From the NCBI GenBank assembly GCA_030549775.1, contig CM060173.1:65476367-65540366 (forward strand): DNA of 64,000 nucleotides, read 5' to 3'. A model generated the notes under the pieces. The model saw only the letters and a program-made list of their open reading frames with translations, was not told the DNA's origin and ran no database searches. Made by a program: the position numbers and the translations under genes. Source of the DNA: Tamarix chinensis (taxonomy: Eukaryota > Streptophyta > Magnoliopsida > Caryophyllales > Tamaricaceae). Shown here in pieces: positions 36,503-49,599 of this stretch (positions within the stretch are counted from its first letter, which is position 1; each line of letters begins with the position of its first letter).

Positions 36503-37086
36503 TGTTGAGCAATGACAAAACAGTAAGCTCATTGCTGCAGCAGCTGTTTGTTGAATTTTTTGTGTCCTACATTGGTGAGGAATATCGGGTTTTAATCAGT
36601 TTTTATATCCCCATACCCATTGGCATGTTTGAGTTGAAAGTTTGGACTATTTTGTTGGGTTGATGGGCTGGACTATATACCACACATGCGCACGCCGGTT
36701 TTAATTCTTTTGCTCAGTCTTCAACAATTGTGATTTTTAGGCCATTTGAATGTTTCTTCCATAGTGGGAGGAGTGGAAGACATTCCACTCATCTACATTT
36801 ATTTTATTTGACTGGGTATTCTTCGATTCGTTTCTCCATATATGTATAAACCGAACACTTCTAGTTTTTTGAATTTCCTGAGCACATTTTCTCTTCGGTT
36901 TTCCACAAATATTCTGGGCATTGATTCTGTAATTCTATTCCTTCAATCACGAGTGCACAGGATCGAAGGAGTTGTGTTAACCTTGGGGATGAAATGATCG
37001 AAAAGGGATTTGCACCAAAATTCGGTTAAAATTTACTTCAAGGCAATGATAAGATCACGACACAACATCTGAAATTGATAAGTATC
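36503..37086 (+). repeat. 5' LTR of copia-3
   Basis: About 584 bp. Lacks a ~90-bp GC-rich segment (ggcgcacgccgccgcc and following) present in the 3' LTR at about 55335-55430. The 3' limit is placed by comparison with 55825 and may be off by a few bases. Confidence 0.75.
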
Positions 37087-37747
37087 ATTTACAGTTTTGA
37101 TTTATGTCATCTATTAATTACATATGCTTATGTTATATTATTCCTACAATATGAAGTGAATTTATTGAAAAGTATACATGCTAATGGGTATTCGAAGTTA
37201 TTTTTTTCCAGTGGTCTTCGTTTACACTTGAATTATTGATTGTAGTTCATTCAGTTTAATAGTCGCTGGATTTTGTGATGATGTCTCCAGATGTCATGGT
37301 CTAATTCGGTTCTCAAATTATAATCGGATATCAATTTTGAATTGAATCTTTTCTTTAGCTTCGATGATTGATTTTGGTTTGGTTGTAAGACTCCAATTCC
37401 TTATAATTGGTTATTAGAGACCGGGCTTATCTATTAATTTCTAAGCGTGTTGATATTAATGCTAATATTAATGCGAGTGGTGTTACAGTGTTACCATTGA
37501 TGTTACACTACCTCGTTTTGGTCCTCTAGTTCCAGACATTAATATTGGCTGCATAATGTTTGTGTTCAATTGAAGTTCTATTATTTCACAATATCAAATA
37601 CTGCCTCTAAGTTAAGGATAGTTGATCAAGTGCTACTGTTTGTTTTAGGTGCTATAGTAAGTCGGTGCTACAGTGCTGTTTTGATACCGTTCATATTAGT
37701 GTTTATATTTCTATTAGTGTTAAGTACCGGTATTTCATGATTTTATT

Positions 37748-39046
37748 ATGGCTGCTACTGGTATTTTGAGAGTTATTCCAGACATGTCGAAGGTTGAGCC
37801 ATTAGACGGTACTAACTACCGTAGATGGTCACAAAGGATGTTGATTTTATTTTAGGATTTAGAGGTTGATTATGTGTTATTGAATGATCCACCTACTTAG
37901 AAGGATACCGATGATGCACTTGCCACTCCAACTACCACTCCCGTTCTAGCTGCCGCTAAGAAAGGTGATGAAGCTGTTAAAGAAAAATAAGAACGAGATA
38001 ACGAGACTATCCGAGTTCATCTCCTACAGCATATGAACAATAAATTATTTGATATGTTCTTTAGTGTTGAGTCTTCAAAGAACATCTGGGACACTCTAAA
38101 GAACAAGTATGGTTCTAATGAGGATAGAACAAAGAAGTACGTTGCTGGTAATTTATTGAGATTTCAAATGGTTGATGACAAGGCGGTGATGAATCAGGTC
38201 CATGATTATGAGCTTTTGGTTGCTGAAGTATTAGGTGAAGAGATGAAGATATGTGAGACATTCTAGGAAAACATGGCGCTAGAGAAATTCCCTCCATCCT
38301 AGAGTGATTTCAGAAATCATCTGAAGCATAAAAAGAGGGATATGAAATTGCCAGAATTGATCAGTCACATGAGGACAAAGGAGGAAACCCGTTTAAAGCA
38401 CAAATGAGTGCCTTATGCTTCTACATTTATGAGTGCTAATATCATTGAGTCCAATATTGGAAATGAAAAATTCAGAGAGAAAGGCAAAAGGACTATAGAA
38501 AATGGTCAACCGAAAGGTCAACCTAACTTCAAGTAGGGTAACACCAAGATTCAGAATAAGGAAGTGACTTGTTGTGTGTGCAATAAAACAAGTCACAAGG
38601 CCTATCCGTGTTTTAAGAGAAAGGGCCCATAGACTTAGAATCAACAAGGTAGTGTTCCTCCTGCTCCACAGGCTAATGTTCCTGAGACAGAGGAAGTTAT
38701 TGCTACTATGGTTGTAGAAGCAAACCTAGTTGAAAATAAGGCAGATTAGATACTGGACATGGGGGCTTCTAAGCACTTGTGTGCCAAAAAAGAGCTCTTC
38801 CACCAATTCCAGGATGCTACTGATGGAGAGCACATCTTTATAGGAAACTCATCCACTGTTGGATTTTTAGGTTCTTTTGAAACTTACCTCTGGAAAACCT
38901 TTGTTGTTAAGTGATGTCTTATATGTCCCCTCCCTTCGTAGGAACTTAGTTTCAAGTAGCTTACTTTATATGGCCAGTATAAAACTAGTTTTTGAGGTTG
39001 ATAAGGTTGTGTTGACCAGAAATGGGGACTTTTTTGATAAGGGGTA
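37748..39046 (+). pseudogene. copia-3 gag and protease region
   Basis: Opens MAATGILRVIPDMSKVEPLD then GTNYRRWSQRML, a copia gag. IWDTLKNKYGSNEDRTKKYV lies in the longest open block (38033-38266), the zinc knuckle CCVCNKTSHKAYPC near 38569, the protease-like LDMGASKHLC near 38755 (Met at the usual Ser/Thr of the catalytic DSG/DTG), and the pre-integrase block VLYVPSLRRNLVS at about 38910. Many stops (37853, 38264, 38406 and others). The frame is cut at 39046 by LTR A2. Confidence 0.8.
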
Positions 39047-42008
39047 TGTAACACCCCAAAATTCACTATTGTTTTTGGAAAGCAGAAGTAATTAAAATAG
39101 AAATACTTAAATCAAAACCCGTGAATTCTGGGGATATTACCACCACAGTTAGTACCAAACTGGTTCTCTCTAACCATTTCAGTACTAAGTGCTAAGGCTA
39201 AAGAAAATATTAATAGTTAAACTCAAATCAACAGTTCATAAGGAACTAGAAAGAATCATACATCAAAATCATAGTACACATAAAGCTAATAATAAGATAG
39301 AAATTAGAGTGCGAAATCAAAATTTCTCGAAGGGAATAATCTTACAATTTATAAAAGGTTAAATCAAAACTCTTAACACAAGGTAATAAATCAAAAAGAA
39401 TAAATATGAATCAGAAGAATAACATAACGAAATGAAATCACATGAAGAGAAAAATACGGCCACGATACTCTCGAACTTTGAGCCAAAACATGCTCGACAC
39501 TCAACCCCGAATGATGTCTCACCCACCTGCACAAAGTCAGAAGGGCATACTACTCGTGGGAATGAGCAGCACCCATGAAACGGGTGATTAGTACGCTGCG
39601 TACTGAGTAAGATAACCGAGCACTAAGGCCAACACATAAGCACATAAGTCAAGCAGAAGAATAGAAGATCACACTCATAAATGCATATGATCAACCAAGT
39701 AAAAGTACAAATGCCCATATACAATCTAGATTAATTATTTAATTATTCTTTTATCGAAAATAGATACATACCATACCTTTTATCAAATCCATGTAAGTAC
39801 AGGAATACCCCACTATTTTAACTAGTGGGCCGATCACTTGCGAGACAAAGTCCACACCACTATTATTAGTCGGTAGATCGATCATTTACGGGACAATAAT
39901 CCACACCACTATTACTTACCGGTGGATCGGCTGGTTCCTGCTCACATGGTGTTCCACTGTAAGTAATTAGTATCTTTTAAGTTTTAGCAACTTTGGTTTG
40001 TATTTAATGAGCTCGAGTCATCCCACTATTATTGCCGGTGGGCCGGTCACTTGTGGGACAAAGTCCACACCACTATTTTTTGCCGGTGGATCGGTCACTT
40101 GCGGGACAATAGTCCACAGCACTATTCCTAACTGGTAGATAGGCTAGACCCGGCTCAATAATCTTCCACTTTAAATGATTAGTGTCTTAAGTATCTTATT
40201 CAAAAGAATTCACTCTAGACATGCATGAATCATTATTTTTACACTTCACACATCATAAATCATAAAATTTCAAAATCATAAATACATTTAAATCACCAAA
40301 TATATATGAGAATACAAAAATTGTAAGCAACCACAACAAACCCTAATTGTCCACACAAACCTAGTTCGGTCTCTTACGGACCCTTATATAACTCCATGTA
40401 CTATTTTTCACCCAAAATATTCAAACACCCAAATAACACTTACATTATCTTCCTCGTATCCCAAATCAACCTTCTATAGGCAAATTTCACTTCCATGCAA
40501 ACTTTACACATCCCATGCAACCTTTCGAACTTTTCATGCAAACCCTAATATCACCATACAACCACTAATACCACCTTGCAACCTTTAATACAACCATACA
40601 AACCCTAATACCATCATACAACCATTAATACCACCTTGTAACCATTAATACTACCATGCAAACCCTAATACCACCATGAAACATTAACTTCATGCAAAGT
40701 CCAACGCCATGCAAAACCTAATACCACCATACAACCATAAATGCCACCATACAACCCTAATACCACCATGCAAACCCTAATACCACTATACAACCATTAA
40801 TACCACCATGTAACCATTAATACCACCATACAACCCTAATACCACCATGCAACCATAGATTAAATTCTCCCAAACAAATCATGCAAAACCATAGATTAAA
40901 TTCTCCCATATAAAACCATATATTATATTCTCCCATATAAAACCATAAATTATATTCTCCCACACAAAACCATAAATTAGATTCTCCTAAATAGAACCAT
41001 AAATTATATTCTCCCACACAAAACCATAAATTATATTCTCCCATATAAATTCTCCTGGTGGATGGGTAATACCTAGAGTAGCTATTTATGATACTGTGTA
41101 ATTTGTGTGACCCGATGTACATACAATATGCATGGGATTAGCCGCTTCAATGGGATCTTTTATTCTAAATAAATTATATTCTCCCACACAAAATCATAAA
41201 TTATATTCTCCCATATAAAACCATAAATTATATTCTCCCACAAAAAACCATAAATTGGATTCTCCCATATAAAACCATAAATTAAACTCTCCCACACAAA
41301 ATCATAAAAATCATAAATCAGATTCTCCCACATGAAACCTTAAAATTCTCCATTTTATTCTTCCACTTATGAATCATTAAAATAATTAGGTCAACTCACC
41401 TCCCTTGGTCAACCTCTTTCCCCATCCTCCTTTTTCATCCTTTCTCCCACACAAATCACATCAACACCCTCACATGTTTGCCTTACAGGATCACAAACCA
41501 TTCATCATATATACATAATACACATACCATGCAAATACACCAAAACATACTTTAACTCCACATCATACCATATACGACATAAATAATAATGATAGACATA
41601 TGATACATGATATACGAGCACATAATGCATATAAACATAAAAAGGGCCTTAGTAACACCCATACCTAAAACGACATCAGTCTTGGAGCACGCTCCTACGC
41701 CTCCTTAGGGCTTTGACTGGTTTTACCTATTATGAGGAAAAAGCTAAAATTAGACTCCCTCCTATCAAAAATACTATTAATCACTAACTTAGTATAAGAC
41801 TAGGCTTTTGATGAAATAATACTATATTTATAAAAAAAAAATTAACTAATTACTGGCTTTGCAAAAAATATAGAAATAATAGAAATATTATAAAAGTTGA
41901 TAATATAAGGTTGAAAATTTTACCCCTAATAATAATAGTAATAATGATACTAAAATAATAATAACAAAGACACCAAAAATAATATCAATATTAATATTAA
42001 GAATAATA
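39047..42008 (-). mobile_element. Truncated long LTR (family A, copy A2) inside copia-3
   Basis: The minus-strand 3' terminus is tgtaacacccc at 39047. Inward are the hairpin (39146-39191), palindrome (39588-39606), CCACCGG motifs (about 39800-40150), minisatellites (40530-41350) and the motif block at about 41680-41712 matching 14101-14150 of A1. It stops at 42008, where copia-3 RT begins abruptly, so the CT-rich 5' half of the LTR is missing together with copia-3 integrase and part of RT. One deletion probably removed both. Confidence 0.82.
39146..39191 (-). promoter_or_regulatory. Hairpin of LTR A2
   Basis: On the minus strand: outer arms CACTTAGTAC and GTACTAACTG, inner arms TGAAATGGT and ACCAGTTTG, loop TAGAGAGA. 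Relative to A1, G-C became A-T at one stem position and C-G became T-A at another, on both sides of the stem. 99 bp from the LTR end. Confidence 0.6.
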
Positions 42009-43154
42009 GGTGGAGCAGCCTGAGGGCCGTGAGATTCAAGGTCAGAAGAATGAAGTGTGTAGATTGAGAAAGTCATTATATAGCCTTAAACAAGCACCTA
42101 AACAATGGTATGAAACGTTTGACCAGACCTTAGTGGGTAATGGTTATGTGGTAAATGCATTTGATTCATGTGCTTATCCTAAATTGATTGGACATGAATG
42201 TGTGATAATTTGCTTGTATGTGGATGACATGTTGATTCTTGGTACAAGTGTGACTGTGGTCGATGAGACTAAGTTATTTTTATCTTCTTATTTTGAAATG
42301 AAGGATTTAGGAGAAGCTAATATAATTCTTGGTATTAAAATGAGAAAAACCAAGAATTGATTTTCCTTGAGTCAATCACATTATGTTGATAAGATTTTAA
42401 AAAAATTTGATTGTTGAGATAAAATGCCTATGAAAACTCTCTATGATCCTAGCATACATTTGAAAGGAACCTAGGTGCTAGTGTTTCTCAAGCTGAATAT
42501 GATAAAATCATAGGTAGTGTGATGTTCCTCATGAATTATACTAGACCTCACATAGCCTATGATGTGTGTAGATTGAGTAGATATACTCATAACCTAGGTA
42601 GTGATCACTGGATTGCCCTTTGTCATTTGCTTAGATACCTTATGGGTACTAAGGATTGGGATTTGCATTTTTGTAAATTTCTTGTTGTGTTAGAGGACCT
42701 TATAGATGCAAACTAGATTTCTGAAAATGATGAGGTCAGTTCCACCAGTGGTTATGTGTTTACCTTGGGAGGAGGAGTTGTATCTTGGAATTCTGCTTGT
42801 ATAGCTCACTCCACCATGGAGTCAAAGTTTATTGCCCTTGAATTAGCTAGTTGAGAGGTAGAGTGGTTGAGATATTTACCGATGTGCCTTTGTGGAGGAA
42901 ACCTTGTGTACCGGTTTTGTTATATTGTGATTCATAGGCATCTATATGTGTTGCCAAGAAAACTATTTATAATGGAAAAAAGGAGGCACATTCGTATTAG
43001 ACACAGTTTTGTGAGACAATTATTGAAGAACGGTGTGATCTCTTCATATTTCGTTAGATCCGAGAGGAACTTGGCAAATCCTCTCACGAAGGATATAATA
43101 AGAATAGTCATTATTGAGTTGTTGAGGGGAATGGGCCTTAAGCGTTTGAGTTGA
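42009..43154 (+). pseudogene. copia-3 reverse transcriptase and RNase H remainder
   Basis: Starts mid-domain at EQPEGREIQGQKNEVCRLRK, then KSLYSLKQAPKQWYE and catalytic YVDDMLILG (42218-42244). [20 protein letters not shown] and [10 protein letters not shown] follow, then an RNase H-like region ([16 protein letters not shown]) and the typical tail KNGVISSYFV...NLANPLTKDI near 43030-43100. Several stops and frame shifts, for example 42358-42360 and 42715. Confidence 0.82.
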
Positions 43155-43255
43155 GGAAATTATGGTGGATACCACATGTGATCAAACAAAGCCATATGAT
43201 TACTCTTTTGCATTACATTCTCATTCCTATAGTGCATAGTGGTGTGTTGTAGACA

Positions 43256-44220
43256 TGATGTAAAAATATTCCATGATTTTGAAGATTGACTTATGAATCA
43301 CGAGAGAAGGAAGCAAGGGTGAAATTTGAAGATAATTATTTACCATAAAATATGGACATAATTGGAAATCTTATTAAATCAGGAGTCCAACGCATCATTC
43401 AAAACTCAAATCTAAGTTTTCTATATAAAGTTATGACTATTTTACCATATGTCTATCAAGTTGAATTTTTACACGCAAATGGATAAAGTGTCATAATTAA
43501 CACTATGGATGCCATTATTTTTTCATATTTATTAGCTAAGTTGTTACTGAATTATTTTATACTTATGTTAGGATATTAGTCGGTGATTTTATTTCCTTAA
43601 TAAATAAAAAATTAGATAGGGTATATCTTTTATCTTGTGATGTATCTTATCTTTTTGAAATTTTGTTAGGATTTAATTATTATTATCATAGGATATTACT
43701 ATTCATATGATTAGTATCATGAATAGTAATTTAATTAGTTTTTATGTTATTAAGATTTAGTTTATCTTATTATTGAGGAGGTTACAAGAGGAGGTGGAAA
43801 TCATCCTATAAATATCCCATGTAAACTCATTATTTGAGGAGGATAGTTGAATTGAGTTATTAAATCAAGTTTTCTCTCTTCGAAACCCTATGTGAGTTTC
43901 ATTGTTCTATGTTTACATTATTTGTGTGATTCATAAAATCGATTTATCTCTAAATTATCTTATTTATGTGAGTGATAATTTAGAAACCCTATATACCTTT
44001 CATGTGTGGGTTTGTATAGACTTATTTAGTGAATTTTACTGTGTGTTTCTTAATTACAGATCTTTTGAGAGTTATCTGTGTAAAGCTTTCAAAGCTAGTT
44101 TGAAGAATTACTTTGTATGATCCTTTATCCATATCCTCAATTTCAAAGTTATCCATTGTTTATCATTATAAACTACATAAAAGTGGGAAATTTTGAAACC
44201 ACTCATTCGGGTACACATCA
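43256..44220 (+). repeat. 5' LTR of the miniature element
   Basis: 965 bp. Contains a palindromic insert near 43690 (ttactattcat...atgaatagtaa) absent from the 3' LTR. Confidence 0.92.
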
Positions 44221-44371
44221 AATTGGTATAAGAGCTCAATTTTGAAGATCTTCCAAGAACTTCAATGATCCAAGAGGCAAATTGATTCAAGATTCAAGCT
44301 TTAATTCAAAGGTTCAACAAGATTGATTTAAGAGCAAATTTGAGGACAAAATTTTCTCAAGAAGGGGAGAA

Positions 44372-45309
44372 TGATGCAAAAATATTCCAAGATTTTGAAA
44401 ATTAACTTATTAATCATGAGAGGAGAAATCAAGGGTAAAATTTGAATATAATTATTTACCATAAAATATGGATATAATTGAAAATATTATTAAATCAGGA
44501 GTCCTACGCATCTTTCAGAACTCAAATTTGAGTTTTCTACACAAAGTTATGACTATTTTACCATATGTATATCAAGTTCAATTTTTACACACGAATGGAT
44601 AAAGTGTCATAATTAACACTATAGATGCCATTATCTTTTCATATTTATTAGTTAGGTTGTTATTGAATTATTTTTATACATATCTTAGGATATTAGTCAG
44701 TTATTTTATTTCCTTAATCATTAAAAACTTAGATAGGGTTTATCTTTTATCTTATGATGTATCTTATCTTTTTAAGATTTTGTTAGGATTTAATTATTAT
44801 TATCATAGGAATAGTAATTTAATTAGTCTTTATGTTATTTAGATTTAGTTTATCTTATTATTTTGGAGGTTATAAGAGGAGGTAGATATCATCCTATAAA
44901 TATCCCATGTAAACTCATTATTTGAGGAGGATGGTTGAATTGAGTTATTAAATCGAGTTTTCTCTCTTTGAAACCCTATGTGTATTTCGTTGTTCTATGT
45001 TTACGTTATCTATGTGATTCGTAAAATATATTTATCTCTAAATTATCTTATCTATGTGAGTGATAATTTAGAAACCCTCTATACCTTTCATCTGTAGATT
45101 TATATAGAGTTATCTAGTGAAGTGTACTATGTGTTTCTTCATTAGATATCCATTGAGAGTTATTTATGTGAGGCTTTCAAAGTTAGTTTGAAGAATTACT
45201 TTGTGTGATCCTTAATCAATATCCTCAATTTAGAATTCATCCATTTTTTATCATTATAAAACTACATAAAAGTGGGAAATTTTAAAACCACTCAATCCGC
45301 TACACATCA
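44372..45309 (+). repeat. 3' LTR of the miniature element
   Basis: 938 bp, clearly diverged from the 5' LTR by scattered substitutions and small indels, so the insertion is old. Confidence 0.92.
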
Positions 45310-45830
45310 AGACAGGTTGAGCTTTATACACTTAATGAGTTCATAATCCTATTTTTTGGGTGGTCCATATGAGACGGACTTGATGAACTCACCACTTGAA
45401 ATTTATGAGGTTAAGCATGCTTATGTTCTTTATGGATCCAAAACTAGGATTGGTGGTGCTTGGGAGACGTACTTGATGGATTCACACTACAAAATAATTC
45501 ACTTATACCAACATGGCATTATCTGTTGGCAAAAGCCATTTTTCTATTGGCAAAAGTTTTACCAACAGATATTTTTCTATGACAAAACTATGAGTAAAAA
45601 ATCTGTGCTTAAAATTTTTACCTACAGATAAATATAATCAGTTAGGAATAATTAATAATGCTCACATATATTTATCTATTGATAAAACTTATACCCATAA
45701 TTATATCTGTAAGTAAAAGCATTAACAACAAAACGATATTTGTGACTAAAACTATTGTCCATAAAACGATATCTGTGACTAAAATTATTATCCACAAAAC
45801 AATATATACTACTAAAACTATTACCAACAA

Positions 45831-45834
<4 letters not shown>

Positions 45835-45869
<35 letters not shown>
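45835..45869. repeat. (TA)n microsatellite
   Basis: About 17 ta units near the left end of the CACTA element. Confidence 0.9.
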
Positions 45870-45871
<2 letters not shown>

Positions 45872-46080
45872 CTATTCGTAAAACGATAATGATGTCCATA
45901 ATACCTATTGTTGTAATATTTATCAGTAATAATAACCTATCCTTCTATAAAATTAAGTACACCATACATAATCATCAGTATTTAGTTTATTTGTCAAAGT
46001 GATAATATAGTCTTATAGGTACAATACTATAAATACAACTTGTAACATACGCTAACATACAAGACATCTTTATTAACACA

Positions 46081-46174
46081 TCAAACACCATCATCTTCAT
46101 TCTCATCTTGTTCAGCATCTCCAACGACTTCAATGCCTTCAACATTCTCTTTGATAATCATCAAGATGTATTCC
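46081..46174 (-). pseudogene. Possible terminal exon of a CACTA-encoded protein
   Basis: The minus strand reads ...EYILMIIKENVEGIEVVGDA then EQDENEDDGV and a TGA (46081-46083), preceded by a good acceptor (tattttcttag) at 46175-46181. The acidic tail and normal codon composition stand out from the AT-rich surroundings. I do not recognise the protein. Upstream exons were not found, so this is a candidate only. Confidence 0.3.
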
Positions 46175-48759
46175 CTAAGAAAATATGCAAGTAACTTAAT
46201 TAGATTAATATAAACTCATACCCAAAAGCTAAATAAAGGAAGTTTTAAAATTTTCTCAAAAATAATAAGAGTCCTTAATTAAGAGGGCGAGCAGGTGCAA
46301 GCAAAATTAAGTATTTGGAAGAAAACTTAAAATAGCTCTCTAATAAGTATTATTCTGGAAAAGCATTCTAAATAGTTTTAGAACTTTATCGCAAAATAGT
46401 AAAATAAAAAGGAAAACTAAAAATTAAATGGAATTTAAGTTTTTATTTACATGTAATAATGTAGGAGTTCGTGCATCTTGCAACCTTGATTAGGTAATCA
46501 AATTTCACATAGCATGCATATTTCAATCATCAACTGATTTCAATGTTTACAAATTATACTCTTGGAAACATAAATTAGAAGTTCGAAACCTTAATATTCT
46601 ATAGGTCTTTTGGAAGTAATATGCTACAATTGTATATGAGGGTTGTGACGGTGTGTACATCTATAAGATTCATATTTGAGTGTTACTTTATTCTTGGAAA
46701 TATTAATTACAAAATAATATCTTCTAGGGTGAGCAGCAATGAATAGCTTCAAGCCTTACAATTTAAGCTTTTTGGTTTTTGACATGGTAGAGTCGATCTA
46801 TTCAATGAGTTCAAATCTTTAGAGCTCCCATTTATACTACTCCAAGATGTGTGGTTTGTAGAATTGGTATAAGCAAACCCATGTCTTATGCCCAAACAAA
46901 GTATTCATGTACAAAAGAATATTGAAAGTATAAAATCATCAATTAAGCCAAACCCAACAACTTATACTTTTAGGTTCATTAGTTCAAATACATAGTTTAA
47001 GAAAGGCAGCATGTGACTACTTATCACCTAAAAATAGAAACATCCCGAATGAATCCTCCCTTTAGGTGTACTCTAGTTAAACTTAAATATAATTGATATA
47101 ATAGTTTGTATAACAATTTCCCTTAGGCACTTGTCAAGACTTTAATTTTTTTTCCTAAATGATGTGATTAGATAACTAATTGTACATATATGCACTAGTT
47201 GGCATTATTAAATATCAATGTTCTTTCTATTTTTAATGTCTTAACATGGCCACCTATTAAACTTTATGTCATTCAATGAACAAAAATATAGAAGTAGGCC
47301 AAATGATATCACAATAATAATTAATCATAGTATACAGATCATTATGACAACAATGTTGGAATTACTTTAAGAATGGAACCTCTATGGCCATTTAACCAAT
47401 TAAATGAATATGATCATCCACGTGATCAAGACACTCAGAGTTAATTAATAATAATTATAATACTGATAGTAATGATAACAATAGTAATGGTAGTAATAAA
47501 AAAAACTATCAATTATGACACTAACATTAGTAAAAGAATAATAATAGCCTGTTGAATTTTTTTCAAATCAATTCAATTCAATAAAAATGAGATGAATAGA
47601 ATATAACCATAGGAAGCATTGATGCATAGATAAAGCATGCAAAAGTATAGCCTATGAAATAGCTTCTTTGATTATGAGCATTAACTAGTTTCCACATAGG
47701 TCTCTAATTTTCCGATAATGCATGAGCTTACTGACAATTAATGGCTTTTATGTAGGTCCAAGTGAAAAGAGAGTCTAACAGCTTATAAGCTCCACTAAAC
47801 TTTCATCCTAAAACCACACACTTATGAAAAAGTCATCCTATTTTTTTTTCCATTTTTTTTCATATAGGATAAATTACATGTAGGTTTCAACTTCTTAACA
47901 CCCCCACTCACATGTGAGTCCCTCTTATGATTGGCAATTCATGAAAGGCCACAACCTCTTCATAGTGACTACATCAAGGTTGCTCGGAAACAGGTTTTAA
48001 AGATCAAGGCCACAACCTCTTCTAAACAAATCCGAACAATCAATTTTAGCAAAAAGAATCACAATGTTGACCAATTCTAGAAAATTATTTTCAAAACTAG
48101 GGTTTTAGGTCCAAAACATAATTTGGTCAAATCTTGTTAATTTCTTCAAATTGAAAGTTTAGAAATGTAATGAGACATATTGTATAATCAATTTAAGAAA
48201 ATAAGCCAATGATCAATCAAATTTCAAAACCGCAAGAGTTTTGACCAAGAATTTTGATTTCTATCGATTCTGGACAAATTTCTCAAATTGACACATTCAA
48301 CCAGCAATTAAATACATTTCAAAGCATCTTATAGAATCAATTGGTAAAAATTTCTTAACATTGGACGAAGCACAGGTATACCGATAAATCCTGGTTATAA
48401 ATCTAAATTTCATAAATCAACCATATACAGCACAATTAACCCATCCAAATCAATCATCCAACTCATATATACATAATCTAACAACCAATTTAGCTTATCA
48501 TAAGCTAATTCACAAATCTGGATAAAAACCCGCAAGAATTTTGATCTAAGAATTCAATTCTGGTTAATTTCGCACAAAATTTTTAAATTGATACTTCTAA
48601 AATGAATTTAGATACATTTTAAAGCATAATGTAAATTCAATTTATCTAAAATAGCTTAATCGGATAAAACTGACAAATCCGGATATAGTCGGGTCATAAA
48701 TCCAATTTTCACAAACCAACCATAACCAATACAATTAACTATCCCAAATAACTCATACA

Positions 48760-48798
<39 letters not shown>

Positions 48799-48799
48799 A
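48760..48799. repeat. (CA)n(TA)n compound microsatellite
   Basis: About 13 ca units followed by ta units, within the CACTA element. Confidence 0.9.
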
Positions 48800-48887
48800 T
48801 TAAATAACTAAATTATCTTATCATAAGCTAAATCATTTAAAATTAATCAAAACAGAAGTTAAGGTTTAAGTATTTATACCAAACGAA

Positions 48888-49230
48888 TTGCTATGAAATT
48901 GGAGGGAGTGAGGGGTGTTGGAGCGTCACCGGTGGTCAAGGACCACTCGCCGGTGACGAGCAGGGCTGGAGGTAGACGGGCGGTGGCATGCCGCGGCTGT
49001 CCTTGTGCGTTGTTGACGGATGTTGCTACTGCTCGCTACTACTGCGATGGAAGACGACGACGACAAGCTAGAGTAGGTGTGGTGGTGTGCTCGAGCGGGG
49101 GTGGCTAGTGTGGTGGTGTGACATGGGTTGAAGGTGCAGAGCAGGAGGAGGTCGAGGTCGAGGGTCGGGGGTTGGGGCACGGGGGACGGGGGACGGGCTC
49201 AAGCCAAAAATTAGAATGGTATAAGGGCAG
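48888..49230. other. GC-rich island in the CACTA element
   Basis: About 340 bp with far higher GC than its surroundings, purine-rich on the plus strand (ggaggtagacgggcggtgg, ggggcacgggggacggggga). ORFs on both strands are low-complexity. It could be captured host sequence, but I cannot identify it. Confidence 0.5.
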
Positions 49231-49599
49231 GGGTAGTAGACACGCATAAGAGAATTTTGGTTTTTTTTTTAATTTTAAGGAATTGATGTAATCCCTCGAA
49301 TTTTTCAAAGCCTATATTTTAATAAATAAATTTTATTTGAAATAAATTAGCCTTTAAATCTATTTATTTTAATTATTTTATGGATTTTTGAGTAAATAAA
49401 ATTGGGTATAAATATTTAATAAATTAAAATAAATATTTTGTTATTTTATCACACTCTTATTATTTAAATAAATTTTCAAACCATTATTTTACTAAAATCA
49501 TCCTTTTTAAACCCTTATATTTTAATTATATTAAATTAAATTATTAAATAAATTTATTACCCAAAATTTTTCTATTTTATTATTTTATCAATTAAATTA

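Larger units (their letters stand above)
43256..45309 (+). mobile_element. Miniature LTR retrotransposon (TRIM-like), 151-bp interior
   Basis: Two long LTRs (43256-44220 and 44372-45309) flank only 151 bp. The primer-type site tggtataagagc (44224-44235) lies three bases after the first LTR, and a polypurine tract gaaggggaga (44361-44370) directly precedes the second. LTR ends are TGATG...CATCA. A perfect 5-bp duplication AGACA (43251-43255, 45310-45314) proves retrotransposition into copia-3. No coding capacity, so it depends on another element's proteins. Its LTRs are much longer than in classical TRIMs. Confidence 0.93.

Noticed and set aside
40817..41122. 101-residue ORF with GEYNLWF repeats
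   Set aside because: Translation of the minisatellite in LTR A2, not a gene.
45356..45631. 91-residue ORF (GGPYETDLMNS...)
   Set aside because: Runs from the copia-3 3' non-coding region into the CACTA end across an insertion junction.
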